A stretch of 64,000 nucleotides of DNA from JAGOUY01 sp964562155 (GTDB lineage Bacteria > Patescibacteriota > Patescibacteriia > 2-12-FULL-60-25): NCBI GenBank assembly GCA_964562155.1, contig CAZLRU010000004.1, positions 1 through 64,000 of the forward strand, read 5' to 3'. Positions 54,501-61,341 of the stretch are shown here, one piece after another. Within the stretch, counting starts at the first letter, position 1. Every line of letters begins with the position of its first letter. The notes beneath the pieces were generated by a model. It saw nothing but the letters and a program-made list of their open reading frames with translations, had not been told where the DNA came from and searched no databases. Position numbers and translations under genes: made by a program.

Positions 54501-55469
54501 TTGCCACGTGTGGAAGAATTGTTCGAAGCTCGTATACCAAAACGTCACGCCGTCTTAGCCGAAGCTTCTGGTGTCGCCAAGGTCGTCGAAGCGGAAAAGA
54601 AGGTCTTGCACACCACGACCGGACAAAAGATTGTGGATACAGTAGGCAGCCAAAAGAAAGTCTTGATTACCTACGTAGGTGTTCAAGAAAAAGCTCATCC
54701 CTTCACCAAAAAAGACATCGTCAAAGTCAAAGACGGCGACAAGGTCAAGGAAGGGGACATGCTCATCCAGTCCGCCAAAGGCGAAGAGGTGCTCGCATCT
54801 CACAAAGGTTCGATTAAGGTGGTTAAGAACACGATCGTTCTCGTGTACGAAGCTCCTATGGCCGCAGAACATGAGATTCCGGTCGGCTATCACCTCATCA
54901 TCAAAGATGGGCAGGAAGTGCAAGCAGGTGATGCGCTGACAGAAGGACAGTTCGATCTGCAAGAGCTCTTCCGTTTGCGTGGCGTTGAAGCCCTGATGCG
55001 CTACATCTTGAAAGAAGTCTTGTCCGTGTACGCTTCCCAAGGTCAAAAGCTCAACGCAAAACATATCGAAGTCATCGTTCGTCAGATGTTCTCACGTGTC
55101 TACGTTCGCGATTCCGGTGAAACCGATCTCTTGCCGGGTCAGGTCATCGAACGTGCCCGCGCCGATGTCGAAAACGAACGAGTTGATGGAATCAAGGGGG
55201 TCGCGGCTCAGGTCGTCCCATTGTTCTTAGGGATTACCAAGGTAGCACTGTCCACCGAGTCATTCCTCTCCGCCGCTTCCTTCATGGAAACCGCTCGCGT
55301 CCTCATCAACGCCGCGGTCACAGGCAAGGTCGATCGTCTCGAAGGTCTCAAGGAAAATGTCATCATCGGTCGCTTAAGTCCAACGGGAACGGGCTTCGGC
55401 ACCTACCACGGCAGCGAAGCTGCTATGGAAAACATGGGAATGACACAAGAAGAGCGGATGGCTTCATAA
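51525..55469 (+). CDS. rpoC: DNA-directed RNA polymerase subunit beta'
   Basis: 1314 residues. The N-terminal zinc ribbon is CYCGKYKKIRYKGIICDKCG. The catalytic NADFDGDQMAVHIPL lies at about 532-546, with the three Asp that bind magnesium. A long coiled coil (about 150-225, rich in Lys and Glu) corresponds to the sigma-binding clamp helices. The bridge helix/trigger loop region includes GARGSLGQLTNVVGMKGLV and TQLTMRTFHAGGTAAADITTG is near the second zinc site (CKIHRGLCQKCYG). It ends EERMAS. A strong terminator follows. Confidence 0.98.
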   Translation: MAFFQTENIKTTDFDAIRLRLASPETIRGWSYGEITKPETINYRTQKPEKGGLFAEEIFGPSKDWECYCGKYKKIRYKGIICDKCGVEVTHSLVRRERMGHIELCAPVAHIWFLRSVPSKIGTVLDVTLGALEKVIYFTAFIITDVNEQLRNDSLEQVRTEYKGKRKSIEAEYERDVERFQKQAAEKQIKQAEAGKELDAIQGVKERKLKELEEDFGAVEKELKELETMTILSESDYHDLSLKYGHVFEAKIGAEAIDELLRKIDVPSTIKMLQGELEGASDAKHDRVIRRLKLLKSLNGTKLAPDWMILKALPVIPPDLRPMVALDGGRFATSDLNDLYRRVINRNNRLKRLIELHAPEVIVRNEKRMLQEAVDALIDNGARSSKTVIAATGKKRQLKSLADILKGKQGRFRQNLLGKRIDYSGRSVIIVGPNLELHQCGLPKMMALELFKPFIISQLIKRELVHNIRSANRYIEADHAEVWDILEQIAADSVVLLNRAPTLHRLGIQGFQPKLIEGKAIQIHPMVCPAFNADFDGDQMAVHIPLTEEARWEAKNLMLSTKNLLKPATGQPITRPDKDVAWGCYYMTMLVEPADGKIKAIASTDQAVYLYQAGKLSLREKMKTRLAPGEALIETNVGRILLNRLFPKEIGYRNELIGTKQLGDIVRTTIELRGFERTARFLDEVKNMGFFYSTRSGFSYGVGDLPILDKHKMIDAGNERTLEVEEQYKEGLLTKKERYSQIIRIWTEAKDQIQKASRDALDKNGTVFSMIDSGARGSLGQLTNVVGMKGLVANPTGDIIELPIKSSLREGLDVLEYFISSHGVRKGLTDTALKTANAGYLTRRLVDVAQDVIINTEDCGDTEGVEITAAECEEIGEPILTRLLGRVLVKDLKDAETKEVLVKKGTLLTEVHIRDLGKQKITNATVRSVFSCKIHRGLCQKCYGYDLAHNQMVHLGTSVGIIAAQSIGEPGTQLTMRTFHAGGTAAADITTGLPRVEELFEARIPKRHAVLAEASGVAKVVEAEKKVLHTTTGQKIVDTVGSQKKVLITYVGVQEKAHPFTKKDIVKVKDGDKVKEGDMLIQSAKGEEVLASHKGSIKVVKNTIVLVYEAPMAAEHEIPVGYHLIIKDGQEVQAGDALTEGQFDLQELFRLRGVEALMRYILKEVLSVYASQGQKLNAKHIEVIVRQMFSRVYVRDSGETDLLPGQVIERARADVENERVDGIKGVAAQVVPLFLGITKVALSTESFLSAASFMETARVLINAAVTGKVDRLEGLKENVIIGRLSPTGTGFGTYHGSEAAMENMGMTQEERMAS

Positions 55470-55490
55470 GCCAGTAACGCTGAGAGAAAA

Positions 55491-55525
55491 AAACTCCTCC
55501 GATGAAATATCGGAGGAGTTTTTGC
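55491..55525. terminator. Bidirectional terminator after rpoC
   Basis: A 13-bp perfect stem, AAACTCCTCCGAT (55491-55503) with its complement (55509-55521), flanked by A-run and T-run, between convergent rpoC and the coiled-coil gene. Confidence 0.9.
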
Positions 55526-55528
55526 ATC

Positions 55529-56611
55529 TTAGGAAAATAACGCACTCAAACCATCTCGTAGGCGGTTCCAGGGAGTTTTTCTCTCACTTCCTTCCCCAAG
55601 TGTTTCGAGCTCAGCTAGTTCTGCCTCCAGAGCCTGCTCTTCATCTACCCGTGCTTCTGGAGAAGGTTTGCGTAAGCCTTTCTTATAGTCTCTCCGAGCT
55701 TTGTGCGCCGCACGTTCGGCCTCAAGAGCCTCTCGCTCTGGCTGGCCTTGCCGTCCTTTATGCATGACAAGCGCCATCTCCATCGCCTGTTCTGGATTCA
55801 TGGGTGTGTTCTCGGTAAGGCCTTGAACGTCCGGGTATAGGTCATGACCCTCGGCCTTGAGCGCATCGATCTGCTTTCTCAGAGCTGCTTCACGCGTTTC
55901 TCGCTCCTGTTCTTCCTGAATTTCAGCCAAAGCAGTGGTAAAACGCGCGCTCCTGTCTTTGGGAGGGATCTCATCTAGTTCCCGGATGGAACGTCCACGT
56001 CGAGCATTTTTAGGTGCTTCCTTTTGGCGATATTCTCCCGATTCAGTGAATGAACCACTTCTTCTACGTGTGGAAGATCCAGTAGTTTTTTTGGTGAGCG
56101 ATTGTGCTTGCTCCTTGTCTCTATATCTACGATCAACGAGCTTAATTTTTTCACGACCAATCGTTGAGCTTCTTATCTGCTCATCTTTTAACAGCAGAGC
56201 TTTTCTGTGGCCAAGTTTAGTAGGATGAGTATCATCATATCCCTCGCCCAAGAGTTGGTCATGATCCATTATCGCTTCATCCGCTGCCTCGATCTCTCTC
56301 TGATCTATCTGCTTTTTCTTAAGCGCTGCCGCTTCAAGACGCGATTGAGCCGCTTCTCGCTTCTTCCGTTCGCGTGCTTCCTTGGCTAGACGTTTTCCCT
56401 CAGCAGCGAGAAGATCATATTCATGCCAACCGGGATTGCTCGATGTTCCAAGACGCTTTTCAGACATATGAAATAATGAATTGTTCAAAGTATACCCCAT
56501 TGCCTTCCTATCTAGAAGTCGATAGTCTCTGTTTAATGATCCTCTTGTGTATGAGTTTAGGAAAAGACCCACCCCGGACTCCCATCTTTGATGTTGGATC
56601 TTCGAAGTCAT
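55529..56611 (-). CDS. Charged coiled-coil protein of unknown function
   Basis: 360 residues, very rich in Lys, Arg, Glu and Ala. Long helices dominate (AAEGKRLAKEARERKKREAA; RSARFTTALAEIQEEQERET; EALEAERAAHKARRDYKKGL). The middle is a Ser/Arg-rich disordered stretch (KKTTGSSTRRRSGSFTESGE). No membrane segment or known domain. The start could be ATG 56611 or the internal ATG near 56467 (MSEKRLGTSSNPGW). Its dispensable-looking sequence and lack of motifs leave the role open; DNA or RNA binding is possible from the charge. Confidence 0.75.
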   Translation of the reverse strand: MTSKIQHQRWESGVGLFLNSYTRGSLNRDYRLLDRKAMGYTLNNSLFHMSEKRLGTSSNPGWHEYDLLAAEGKRLAKEARERKKREAAQSRLEAAALKKKQIDQREIEAADEAIMDHDQLLGEGYDDTHPTKLGHRKALLLKDEQIRSSTIGREKIKLVDRRYRDKEQAQSLTKKTTGSSTRRRSGSFTESGEYRQKEAPKNARRGRSIRELDEIPPKDRSARFTTALAEIQEEQERETREAALRKQIDALKAEGHDLYPDVQGLTENTPMNPEQAMEMALVMHKGRQGQPEREALEAERAAHKARRDYKKGLRKPSPEARVDEEQALEAELAELETLGEGSERKTPWNRLRDGLSALFS

Positions 56612-56670
56612 TTTAATGACCGCTTACTAGCGCAGCGTTCCTACTACCTACTTTCTGACTACCTACCCCT

Positions 56671-57393
56671 ATGGCCCGTCACTCAAAATGGCATAAAGTC
56701 CGTCAATTCAAAGGGGCGATTGATGCAAAGCGATCAGCCTCCTTCACTAAACTCGCGCGAGAAATAACCGTCGCCGCTCGCGAGAAAGGTGGTGATATAA
56801 ACATGAACGCTCAACTACGCGCCGCCGTTGAACGCGCTCGCGCCGCTTCACTTCCCAAAGACAATATCGAACGCGCCATCCAAAAAGGTGCGGGCGGGGG
56901 AGCGGAGGGCCACATCGAATCCCTCACCTATGAGGCATACGCGCCAGGGGGCACCGCTCTCATTATCGAATGTCTGACGGATAATCGTAATCGCGCCGCA
57001 AGCGACGTAAAGCATCTCCTGACAAAAAACGGCGGCACCTTTGCCTCCACTGGCTCGGTCACGTACCTGTTCGATCGTATCGGGGTCATTCATATCCCGA
57101 GCGAACTTCCAAAAGACAAGCACGATGAAATGGAGCTTGCGCTCATCGATGCCGGTGCCACGAATGTGATTGAAGAAGAGGGGTCGGTCGAGCTTCATTG
57201 TTCCACGCACGACCTCACCAAGCTCTCCGATGCTGTCACGACGATCGGTCTAAAAGCTGATCTCATTGAATTCCAATGGCATCCGAAGACTCTCGTCGAA
57301 ACAGATGAGGCCACAGGCACCGCCGTCGCAGAACTCATCGACATTCTGGAAGAAAACGATGACGTGAGTCGTGTTTGGAATAATTTAGCTTAA
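56671..57393 (+). CDS. YebC/PmpR family regulatory or translation factor
   Basis: 240 residues. The family signature is complete: MARHSKWHKVRQFKGAIDAK, FTKLAREITVAAREKGGDIN, ARAASLPKDNIERAIQKGAG and later ECLTDNRNRAASDVKHLLTK, GSVTYLFDRIGVI. YebC-type proteins act as DNA-binding regulators and have also been linked to relief of ribosome stalling. It sits 4 nt upstream of ruvC, an arrangement conserved in many bacteria. No Shine-Dalgarno sequence precedes the ATG. Confidence 0.95.
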   Translation: MARHSKWHKVRQFKGAIDAKRSASFTKLAREITVAAREKGGDINMNAQLRAAVERARAASLPKDNIERAIQKGAGGGAEGHIESLTYEAYAPGGTALIIECLTDNRNRAASDVKHLLTKNGGTFASTGSVTYLFDRIGVIHIPSELPKDKHDEMELALIDAGATNVIEEEGSVELHCSTHDLTKLSDAVTTIGLKADLIEFQWHPKTLVETDEATGTAVAELIDILEENDDVSRVWNNLA

Positions 57394-57397
57394 CCAT

Positions 57398-57886
57398 ATG
57401 CGCGTTCTAGGCATTGACCCCGGCTTTGATCGCGTTGGCTTTGGCATCATCGATCAAGATGGGGGCGAAGCGCGTTGGGTATTTCATGACTGTCTCCAAA
57501 CCAAATCAACAGACGAGTTCGGTCGTCGTCTCCAACAGGTCCGCGACGCCATCAAAAAAGTCATGACGTTCTACCGGCCGGACGTTGCGGTCGTTGAACA
57601 ACTCTTCTTTTCCAACAATGCCAAAACAGCTATCAAGGTTGGGATGGCGCGCGGCGTCACAATTCTTGCTATACACGACGCCAATCTTCCTCTCATCGAA
57701 CTCACGCCTAATCAAGTAAAGCAGGGGATAGCCGGCTGGGGCGGCGCCGATAAAAAACAAGTGCAAGACATGGTGCAACGATTATTGAAGTTAAAAGAAC
57801 GTCCGGAACCAGATGATGCAGCAGACGCACTCGCGCTTGCGATCGTCGGAGCAACCATCGCGCGAGCAAATATACGCCAAAAATAA
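57398..57886 (+). CDS. ruvC: Holliday junction resolvase RuvC
   Basis: 162 residues. It cuts four-way junctions during recombination. Catalytic acids are in place: Asp7 (MRVLGIDPGFDRVGFG), Glu67 (VAVVEQLFFSNNAKTA), Asp140 and Asp143 (PEPDDAADALALA). QVKQGIAGWGGADKKQVQDM matches the DNA-contact region. Co-transcribed with yebC. ruvA and ruvB are not in the window. A terminator follows. Confidence 0.96.
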   Translation: MRVLGIDPGFDRVGFGIIDQDGGEARWVFHDCLQTKSTDEFGRRLQQVRDAIKKVMTFYRPDVAVVEQLFFSNNAKTAIKVGMARGVTILAIHDANLPLIELTPNQVKQGIAGWGGADKKQVQDMVQRLLKLKERPEPDDAADALALAIVGATIARANIRQK

Positions 57887-57900
57887 AACACGGATAATTG

Positions 57901-57946
57901 AAAAGACCACCCTGTAAGAGCTTTCGCTTAGGGTGGTCTTTCAGAG
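57901..57946. terminator. Terminator after ruvC
   Basis: AAAGACCACCCT pairs with AGGGTGGTCTTT around a 16-nt loop, flanked by A-rich and T-rich ends; it can serve both directions. Confidence 0.85.
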
Positions 57947-58013
57947 TCTGTCGGACGAGGAGCGGTTCCCACACAGGAACCGTGTTCGACAGAAGGTACG
58001 GGGGAGGGGATTC

Positions 58014-58961
58014 CTACCGGCAGGCGCGGCGGAGGCAGTAGCCACGGTGGCTGCGACGCGCACGCGAGCGGGTGTGACCGTGGTGGCCACGACGATGGTT
58101 GCCCGTCGCGACGGCGCTCGGCGGGAGCCGGTGCGTGTCCGCGATGACGATCGGGGGATCGTCGTGCTCGCCGCTCCGGACGTCGTCCGGGAAGAGCTGT
58201 ACGAGCGTCCGCCCCTCTTCGAGAGCTGCGAGCTTCTGGGTGTGCCACCCACGCTCGCCGATGACAGCTCGCGCGTAGCGGGTGACGAACCACGTTCCCT
58301 CCCGGGCGAGCAGGAAGGGCGCGGCATACTCGTTCCTCGCTTCGAGCGCAGCGGACCATTCGCGGCAGCGCTCAGCGCGCTGGGCGTCAGTCATGCGTTC
58401 CACGAGGGCCTCCTGTGCCGTCCGTGCGATGCACACGATGCCTTGCGGCTCGATATGCTCGTTCGCCCGGATGCCACGGAAGTTCACGAACTGCACGCGC
58501 AGTTCGAACCGGTTGGTGTCCGGCAGGGCCGCGAGTGGGGCGGGCGGGGGAGGGGGCGGCTCGACCGGCGCGGGTGCCGGGGCCTGCCGCGGGGAGCGGC
58601 TCCCGTTCGGCCAGAGCCGCTCCCAGGCACCTCCGGGGGAGGGCGGAATGATGACCGGCGGGCGCGCCGCCGTCCTCACCGCCACGGCTCCCGTTGCGGG
58701 CTGTCGGGGAGCTTGAGGACCCACGGTCGGCGGCTGCGCGACGGCGCCCGGCGCGGGCGCCGCGGTCACCATCGCGGGCGTCGGGTCCGAGCAGCGCCAG
58801 CGGGGCTGCACCCGCATGGTGCGGCCGCCGGCGCCCCGGATCTCGACGGGCGTGCTGGTCGTGCAGATGCCGTTGCCGGTCCGCACGATCTCATATGCCC
58901 GCGCGATGCGGGGGAGGAGGGTGGAGAGAATGAGAACGAGAACGAGGCTGAACTTGTTCAC
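58014..58961 (-). CDS. GC-rich secreted orphan protein
   Basis: 315 residues from GTG 58961, chosen because CAAGGAGCCTCACC precedes it and a signal peptide begins there (NKFSLVLVLILSTLLPRIAR, cleavage near AYE). A Pro/Ala-rich linker (APGAVAQPPTVGPQAPRQPA; APVEPPPPPPAP) separates a short Cys-containing N-terminal piece (NGICTTSTPVEIRGAGGRTM) from a helical/Arg-rich domain (MTDAQRAERCREWSAALEAR). The C-terminus is rich in His and Arg. The opposite strand is also open because of high GC, but has no ribosome binding site or signal. A TTGACA-N17-TATCCT promoter lies 220 nt upstream. No family is recognised. Confidence 0.65.
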   Translation of the reverse strand: MNKFSLVLVLILSTLLPRIARAYEIVRTGNGICTTSTPVEIRGAGGRTMRVQPRWRCSDPTPAMVTAAPAPGAVAQPPTVGPQAPRQPATGAVAVRTAARPPVIIPPSPGGAWERLWPNGSRSPRQAPAPAPVEPPPPPPAPLAALPDTNRFELRVQFVNFRGIRANEHIEPQGIVCIARTAQEALVERMTDAQRAERCREWSAALEARNEYAAPFLLAREGTWFVTRYARAVIGERGWHTQKLAALEEGRTLVQLFPDDVRSGEHDDPPIVIADTHRLPPSAVATGNHRRGHHGHTRSRARRSHRGYCLRRACR

Positions 58962-59045
58962 GGTGAGGCTCCTTGGGAAAAATGTACGGCCATCAGCCGC
59001 ATTAGGTCGATGAGAGGCGCTATCGTGACTATTACGACAGCGGTT

Positions 59046-59065
59046 GCTCCGATGCTCATCGGAGC
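59046..59065. repeat. Hairpin in the leader of the GC-rich secreted gene
   Basis: GCTCCGATG pairs with CATCGGAGC around a 2-nt centre, about 85 nt before the start and after the promoter at 59185-59213. Confidence 0.5.
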
Positions 59066-59184
59066 GGCACGTTTCGGAAATGGTTGTCACCATCCGAAGT
59101 CGGTATCCATGGGCAGATAACAACTTCAGATGGCAACGATTTCAAGGATCAGATCCGCTCAAAGACGCTTCGAGCAGAAGGAAT

Positions 59185-59213
59185 AGGATACTACAAAACA
59201 CCACGTTTGTCAA
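59185..59213 (-). promoter_or_regulatory. Promoter of the GC-rich secreted gene
   Basis: On the minus strand TTGACA (59208-59213), 17 nt, TATCCT (59185-59190). The leader would be about 215 nt. Confidence 0.55.
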
Positions 59214-59316
59214 GTCTAAAGCGCCATATTTTTGGCTAAAATAAAGCCTATTATTTCTCTACGCTGCTACTCCACTCCTTCTCTACTGCACTACTACACT
59301 TGAGCCCACCCCTTCA

Positions 59317-59345
59317 TTGACAAAACCGCCATTTTTTGCTACTAT
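59317..59345 (+). promoter_or_regulatory. Promoter of the GC-rich membrane protein gene
   Basis: TTGACA (59317-59322), 17 nt, TACTAT (59340-59345). The leader is about 155 nt and structured. Confidence 0.6.
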
Positions 59346-59409
59346 TCATTGTTATTTCGGCGTCCGATTTTGTGCATAAGTAAGCCATACTTTTGCCTAA
59401 AGTCGGACC

Positions 59410-59464
59410 TCGACAACTCGAGTGTTTATCTGCGATCAAAAATCGCAGAAGCTTTAGTTGTCGA
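59410..59464 (+). promoter_or_regulatory. Structured 5' leader of the GC-rich membrane protein gene
   Basis: Nested stems: outer TCGACAACT (59410-59418) with AGTTGTCGA (59456-59464), inner TCTGCGAT (59429-59436) with ATCGCAGA (59442-59449). It lies between the promoter and the Shine-Dalgarno sequence. It could be a cis-regulatory RNA; no known riboswitch consensus is recognised. Confidence 0.4.
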
Positions 59465-59506
59465 TCAACCGTCACAAACAGGGGTAAATCCCCAAGGAGA
59501 AGCGAG

Positions 59507-61009
59507 ATGAAAGGTTTGCTCGACGGCCTCTTCCGGTTCCTCACACCGCTGCTTGCAGCGGTGCTGGAGGGCACGGTCGAGGCCAACATCTTCAGCCATC
59601 GAGCTGCACGCATGCAGCACCCGATGGCGGCCCAGCCGACTCAGGTGTTCATCCAGCAGGTACCTGCTGCTGGTGGACAGCCTGCGCCGGCCGGTGCGCC
59701 CCTCGTGCAGGTGCAGCCGACCCCGGTTCCGGGTGCGGCCCCCACCGCGCCTCCCGCTCCGCCGCCGGGAGCCACCGCGACCAACGTCATGAACACGGCC
59801 GCCAACATCGGTGGTCGAGCCGTTCAGGGCGCCGGTCAGCTGGCTGCACAGGCCGTGCCTGTCATCCAGCACGCCCGTCAGGGCATCGCGGCTGCGGTCG
59901 ACGACGCCTGGGTCCTCCCGGCGCAGGTCCTGGCCGGGTGTTACCTGGTGTTCGTCACCGTCTTCTTCGCCCTCGCGGCGGGAGGGCTCAACGCCCGGAT
60001 GGACTGGCTGAGCTACTACTACCCTGCGGCAACGCACGGGTGGTACACGCTCGTTCTCGTCGCCCAGGGAGTCGCCGCGCTCGCGGTACTTATCCTGGGA
60101 ATGATTGCCGTGGCGGACCCCACCCCGGGTGACCGCCTCAACTTCCCCGCCACCATGGCGGGAACCGGGATTATGCTCATCAGTATCCCGATGGCACCCC
60201 TGCTCATGGGGGGCGCCATCGCCTCGGCGGTCCACTCGGCACGCCTCGCCGGTGTGTTGGTCCAGGACATGCCCGAGTTGTACACGCAAGGCAACGTGTA
60301 CCTGATCGGTGGCGTCCTCCTCGTCGGCATCTACTACGCCATCGCCGCGCTCGTGATTGGAGGGACGGACGCATTTCTCGATGCCGTGCGTGGGCGCGAC
60401 GTGCCGGTTCAGCGGGTGCTCGTGCCCATCAAGTGGGTGGCGCTCTTCATCCTCACGGCTGTGGTCGTGCCCTACGGCGCGATGATGTACGGACCCTCGC
60501 CTCGGTTCACGGATGACTTCCTGAACTACGGCCTCGTGCTCGTCGTCATCGGCCTCGTGCTCTTCGCCGTTGCCGAGATCCCGGTCTCCCTCAAGACCTG
60601 GCAACGAGTTGTGATCGGCTTCGTCGTGATCCTCGTGGCCACCGCGGTCTGGAAGTGGGTCTCGGTGCGCCACGGTGCCGAGGTCGACCAGACGGTCTCC
60701 CAGGTCGAGAGTGTGACCCCGAGCCGTCCGTTCCTCACCCAGCTCTTCTGGGACCTCACCGCCCTCCCGTTCTGGAACGGGCTCGCGGCGATGATCATTC
60801 TGGGCGCGCTCACCTGGTGGGCCAGAGTCAAAGTCTTCTCGGGCACCGAAGCCCTGGACGGCAAGACCAAGGGGTTCACCAGGGCTTACCAGGTCATCGC
60901 CGGCGCCCTGTGGTTCCTCTTCGTCCTCCTGCCCGCCCTGTTCGTGGTGGTGAGCATCGCCCTCGGCGACATCGGCGTCCTCATCCACCTCCTCCCCCCG
61001 TCCCCCTAG
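59507..61009 (+). CDS. GC-rich polytopic membrane orphan protein
   Basis: 500 residues from ATG 59507 (MKGLLDGLFRFLTPLLAAVL), preceded by CAAGGAGAAGCGAG. After an amphipathic N-terminus comes a Pro/Ala/Gln-rich segment (about 45-95, QPAPAGAPLVQVQPTPVPGA). From about 135 there are eight or nine hydrophobic segments (VLAGCYLVFVTVFFALAAGG; YLIGGVLLVGIYYAIAALVI; FVLLPALFVVVSIALGDIGV), with acidic loops between. No transporter or channel motif is recognised. GC content is far above that of the core genes. It has its own promoter, structured leader and terminator, so it is a single-gene unit. Confidence 0.75.
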   Translation: MKGLLDGLFRFLTPLLAAVLEGTVEANIFSHRAARMQHPMAAQPTQVFIQQVPAAGGQPAPAGAPLVQVQPTPVPGAAPTAPPAPPPGATATNVMNTAANIGGRAVQGAGQLAAQAVPVIQHARQGIAAAVDDAWVLPAQVLAGCYLVFVTVFFALAAGGLNARMDWLSYYYPAATHGWYTLVLVAQGVAALAVLILGMIAVADPTPGDRLNFPATMAGTGIMLISIPMAPLLMGGAIASAVHSARLAGVLVQDMPELYTQGNVYLIGGVLLVGIYYAIAALVIGGTDAFLDAVRGRDVPVQRVLVPIKWVALFILTAVVVPYGAMMYGPSPRFTDDFLNYGLVLVVIGLVLFAVAEIPVSLKTWQRVVIGFVVILVATAVWKWVSVRHGAEVDQTVSQVESVTPSRPFLTQLFWDLTALPFWNGLAAMIILGALTWWARVKVFSGTEALDGKTKGFTRAYQVIAGALWFLFVLLPALFVVVSIALGDIGVLIHLLPPSP

Positions 61010-61067
61010 GCCGTTCCTTTCTTCTCCCCCTGCGCACGTGCCGACACTCGTCGACACATCTCGCGCG

Positions 61068-61110
61068 AACCCCATGCCTGCTTATACGGCCTAGCAGCAT
61101 GGGGTTTTCA
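61068..61110 (+). terminator. Terminator of the GC-rich membrane protein gene
   Basis: AACCCCATGC pairs with GCATGGGGTT and is followed by TTC. It includes the in-frame ATG at 61099, which argues against that ATG as the next gene's start. Confidence 0.8.
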
Positions 61111-61200
61111 AATACAAAAAGCCTTGCCCTTCATCCAAATCTATACGTGCTCGCGAGCTTCCATGCTATCCTTTTTCAAGTCCTTCCCCCTCCCTTCTTC

Positions 61201-61341
61201 TATCTAGGGCTCGTAAGGGAGAGCTTTTTGTTGACGAGGACTGCCCGAAGCTATCAAAACCCAATGCGAAGCAAACGTGATCATGCAGCAAGTTCCGCAG
61301 GCGACAAAAAGCTCTCCCTTACGAGCCCATCGCCTAATTTT
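61201..61341 (+). repeat. Palindromic element copy A4, at the 5' end of a GT-C gene
   Basis: About 141 bp, from TATCTAGGGCTCG to CGAGCCCATCGCCTAATTTT. Arms 61207-61231 and 61304-61328 are 25-nt perfect reverse complements with a middle unlike A3 and A5. It is open in the same frame as the downstream gene and contains ATG 61264, the most likely start of that gene. Confidence 0.9.

Noticed and set aside
57933..59120. Plus-strand open frame opposite the GC-rich secreted gene
   Set aside because: Open only because of high GC. It lacks a ribosome binding site and any domain; the minus strand has a Shine-Dalgarno sequence, a promoter and a signal peptide.
59465..61075. Minus-strand 536-codon frame opposite the GC-rich membrane protein gene
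   Set aside because: His/Asp/Glu-rich antisense pattern of a GC-rich gene; the plus strand has a promoter, ribosome binding site, membrane helices and terminator.
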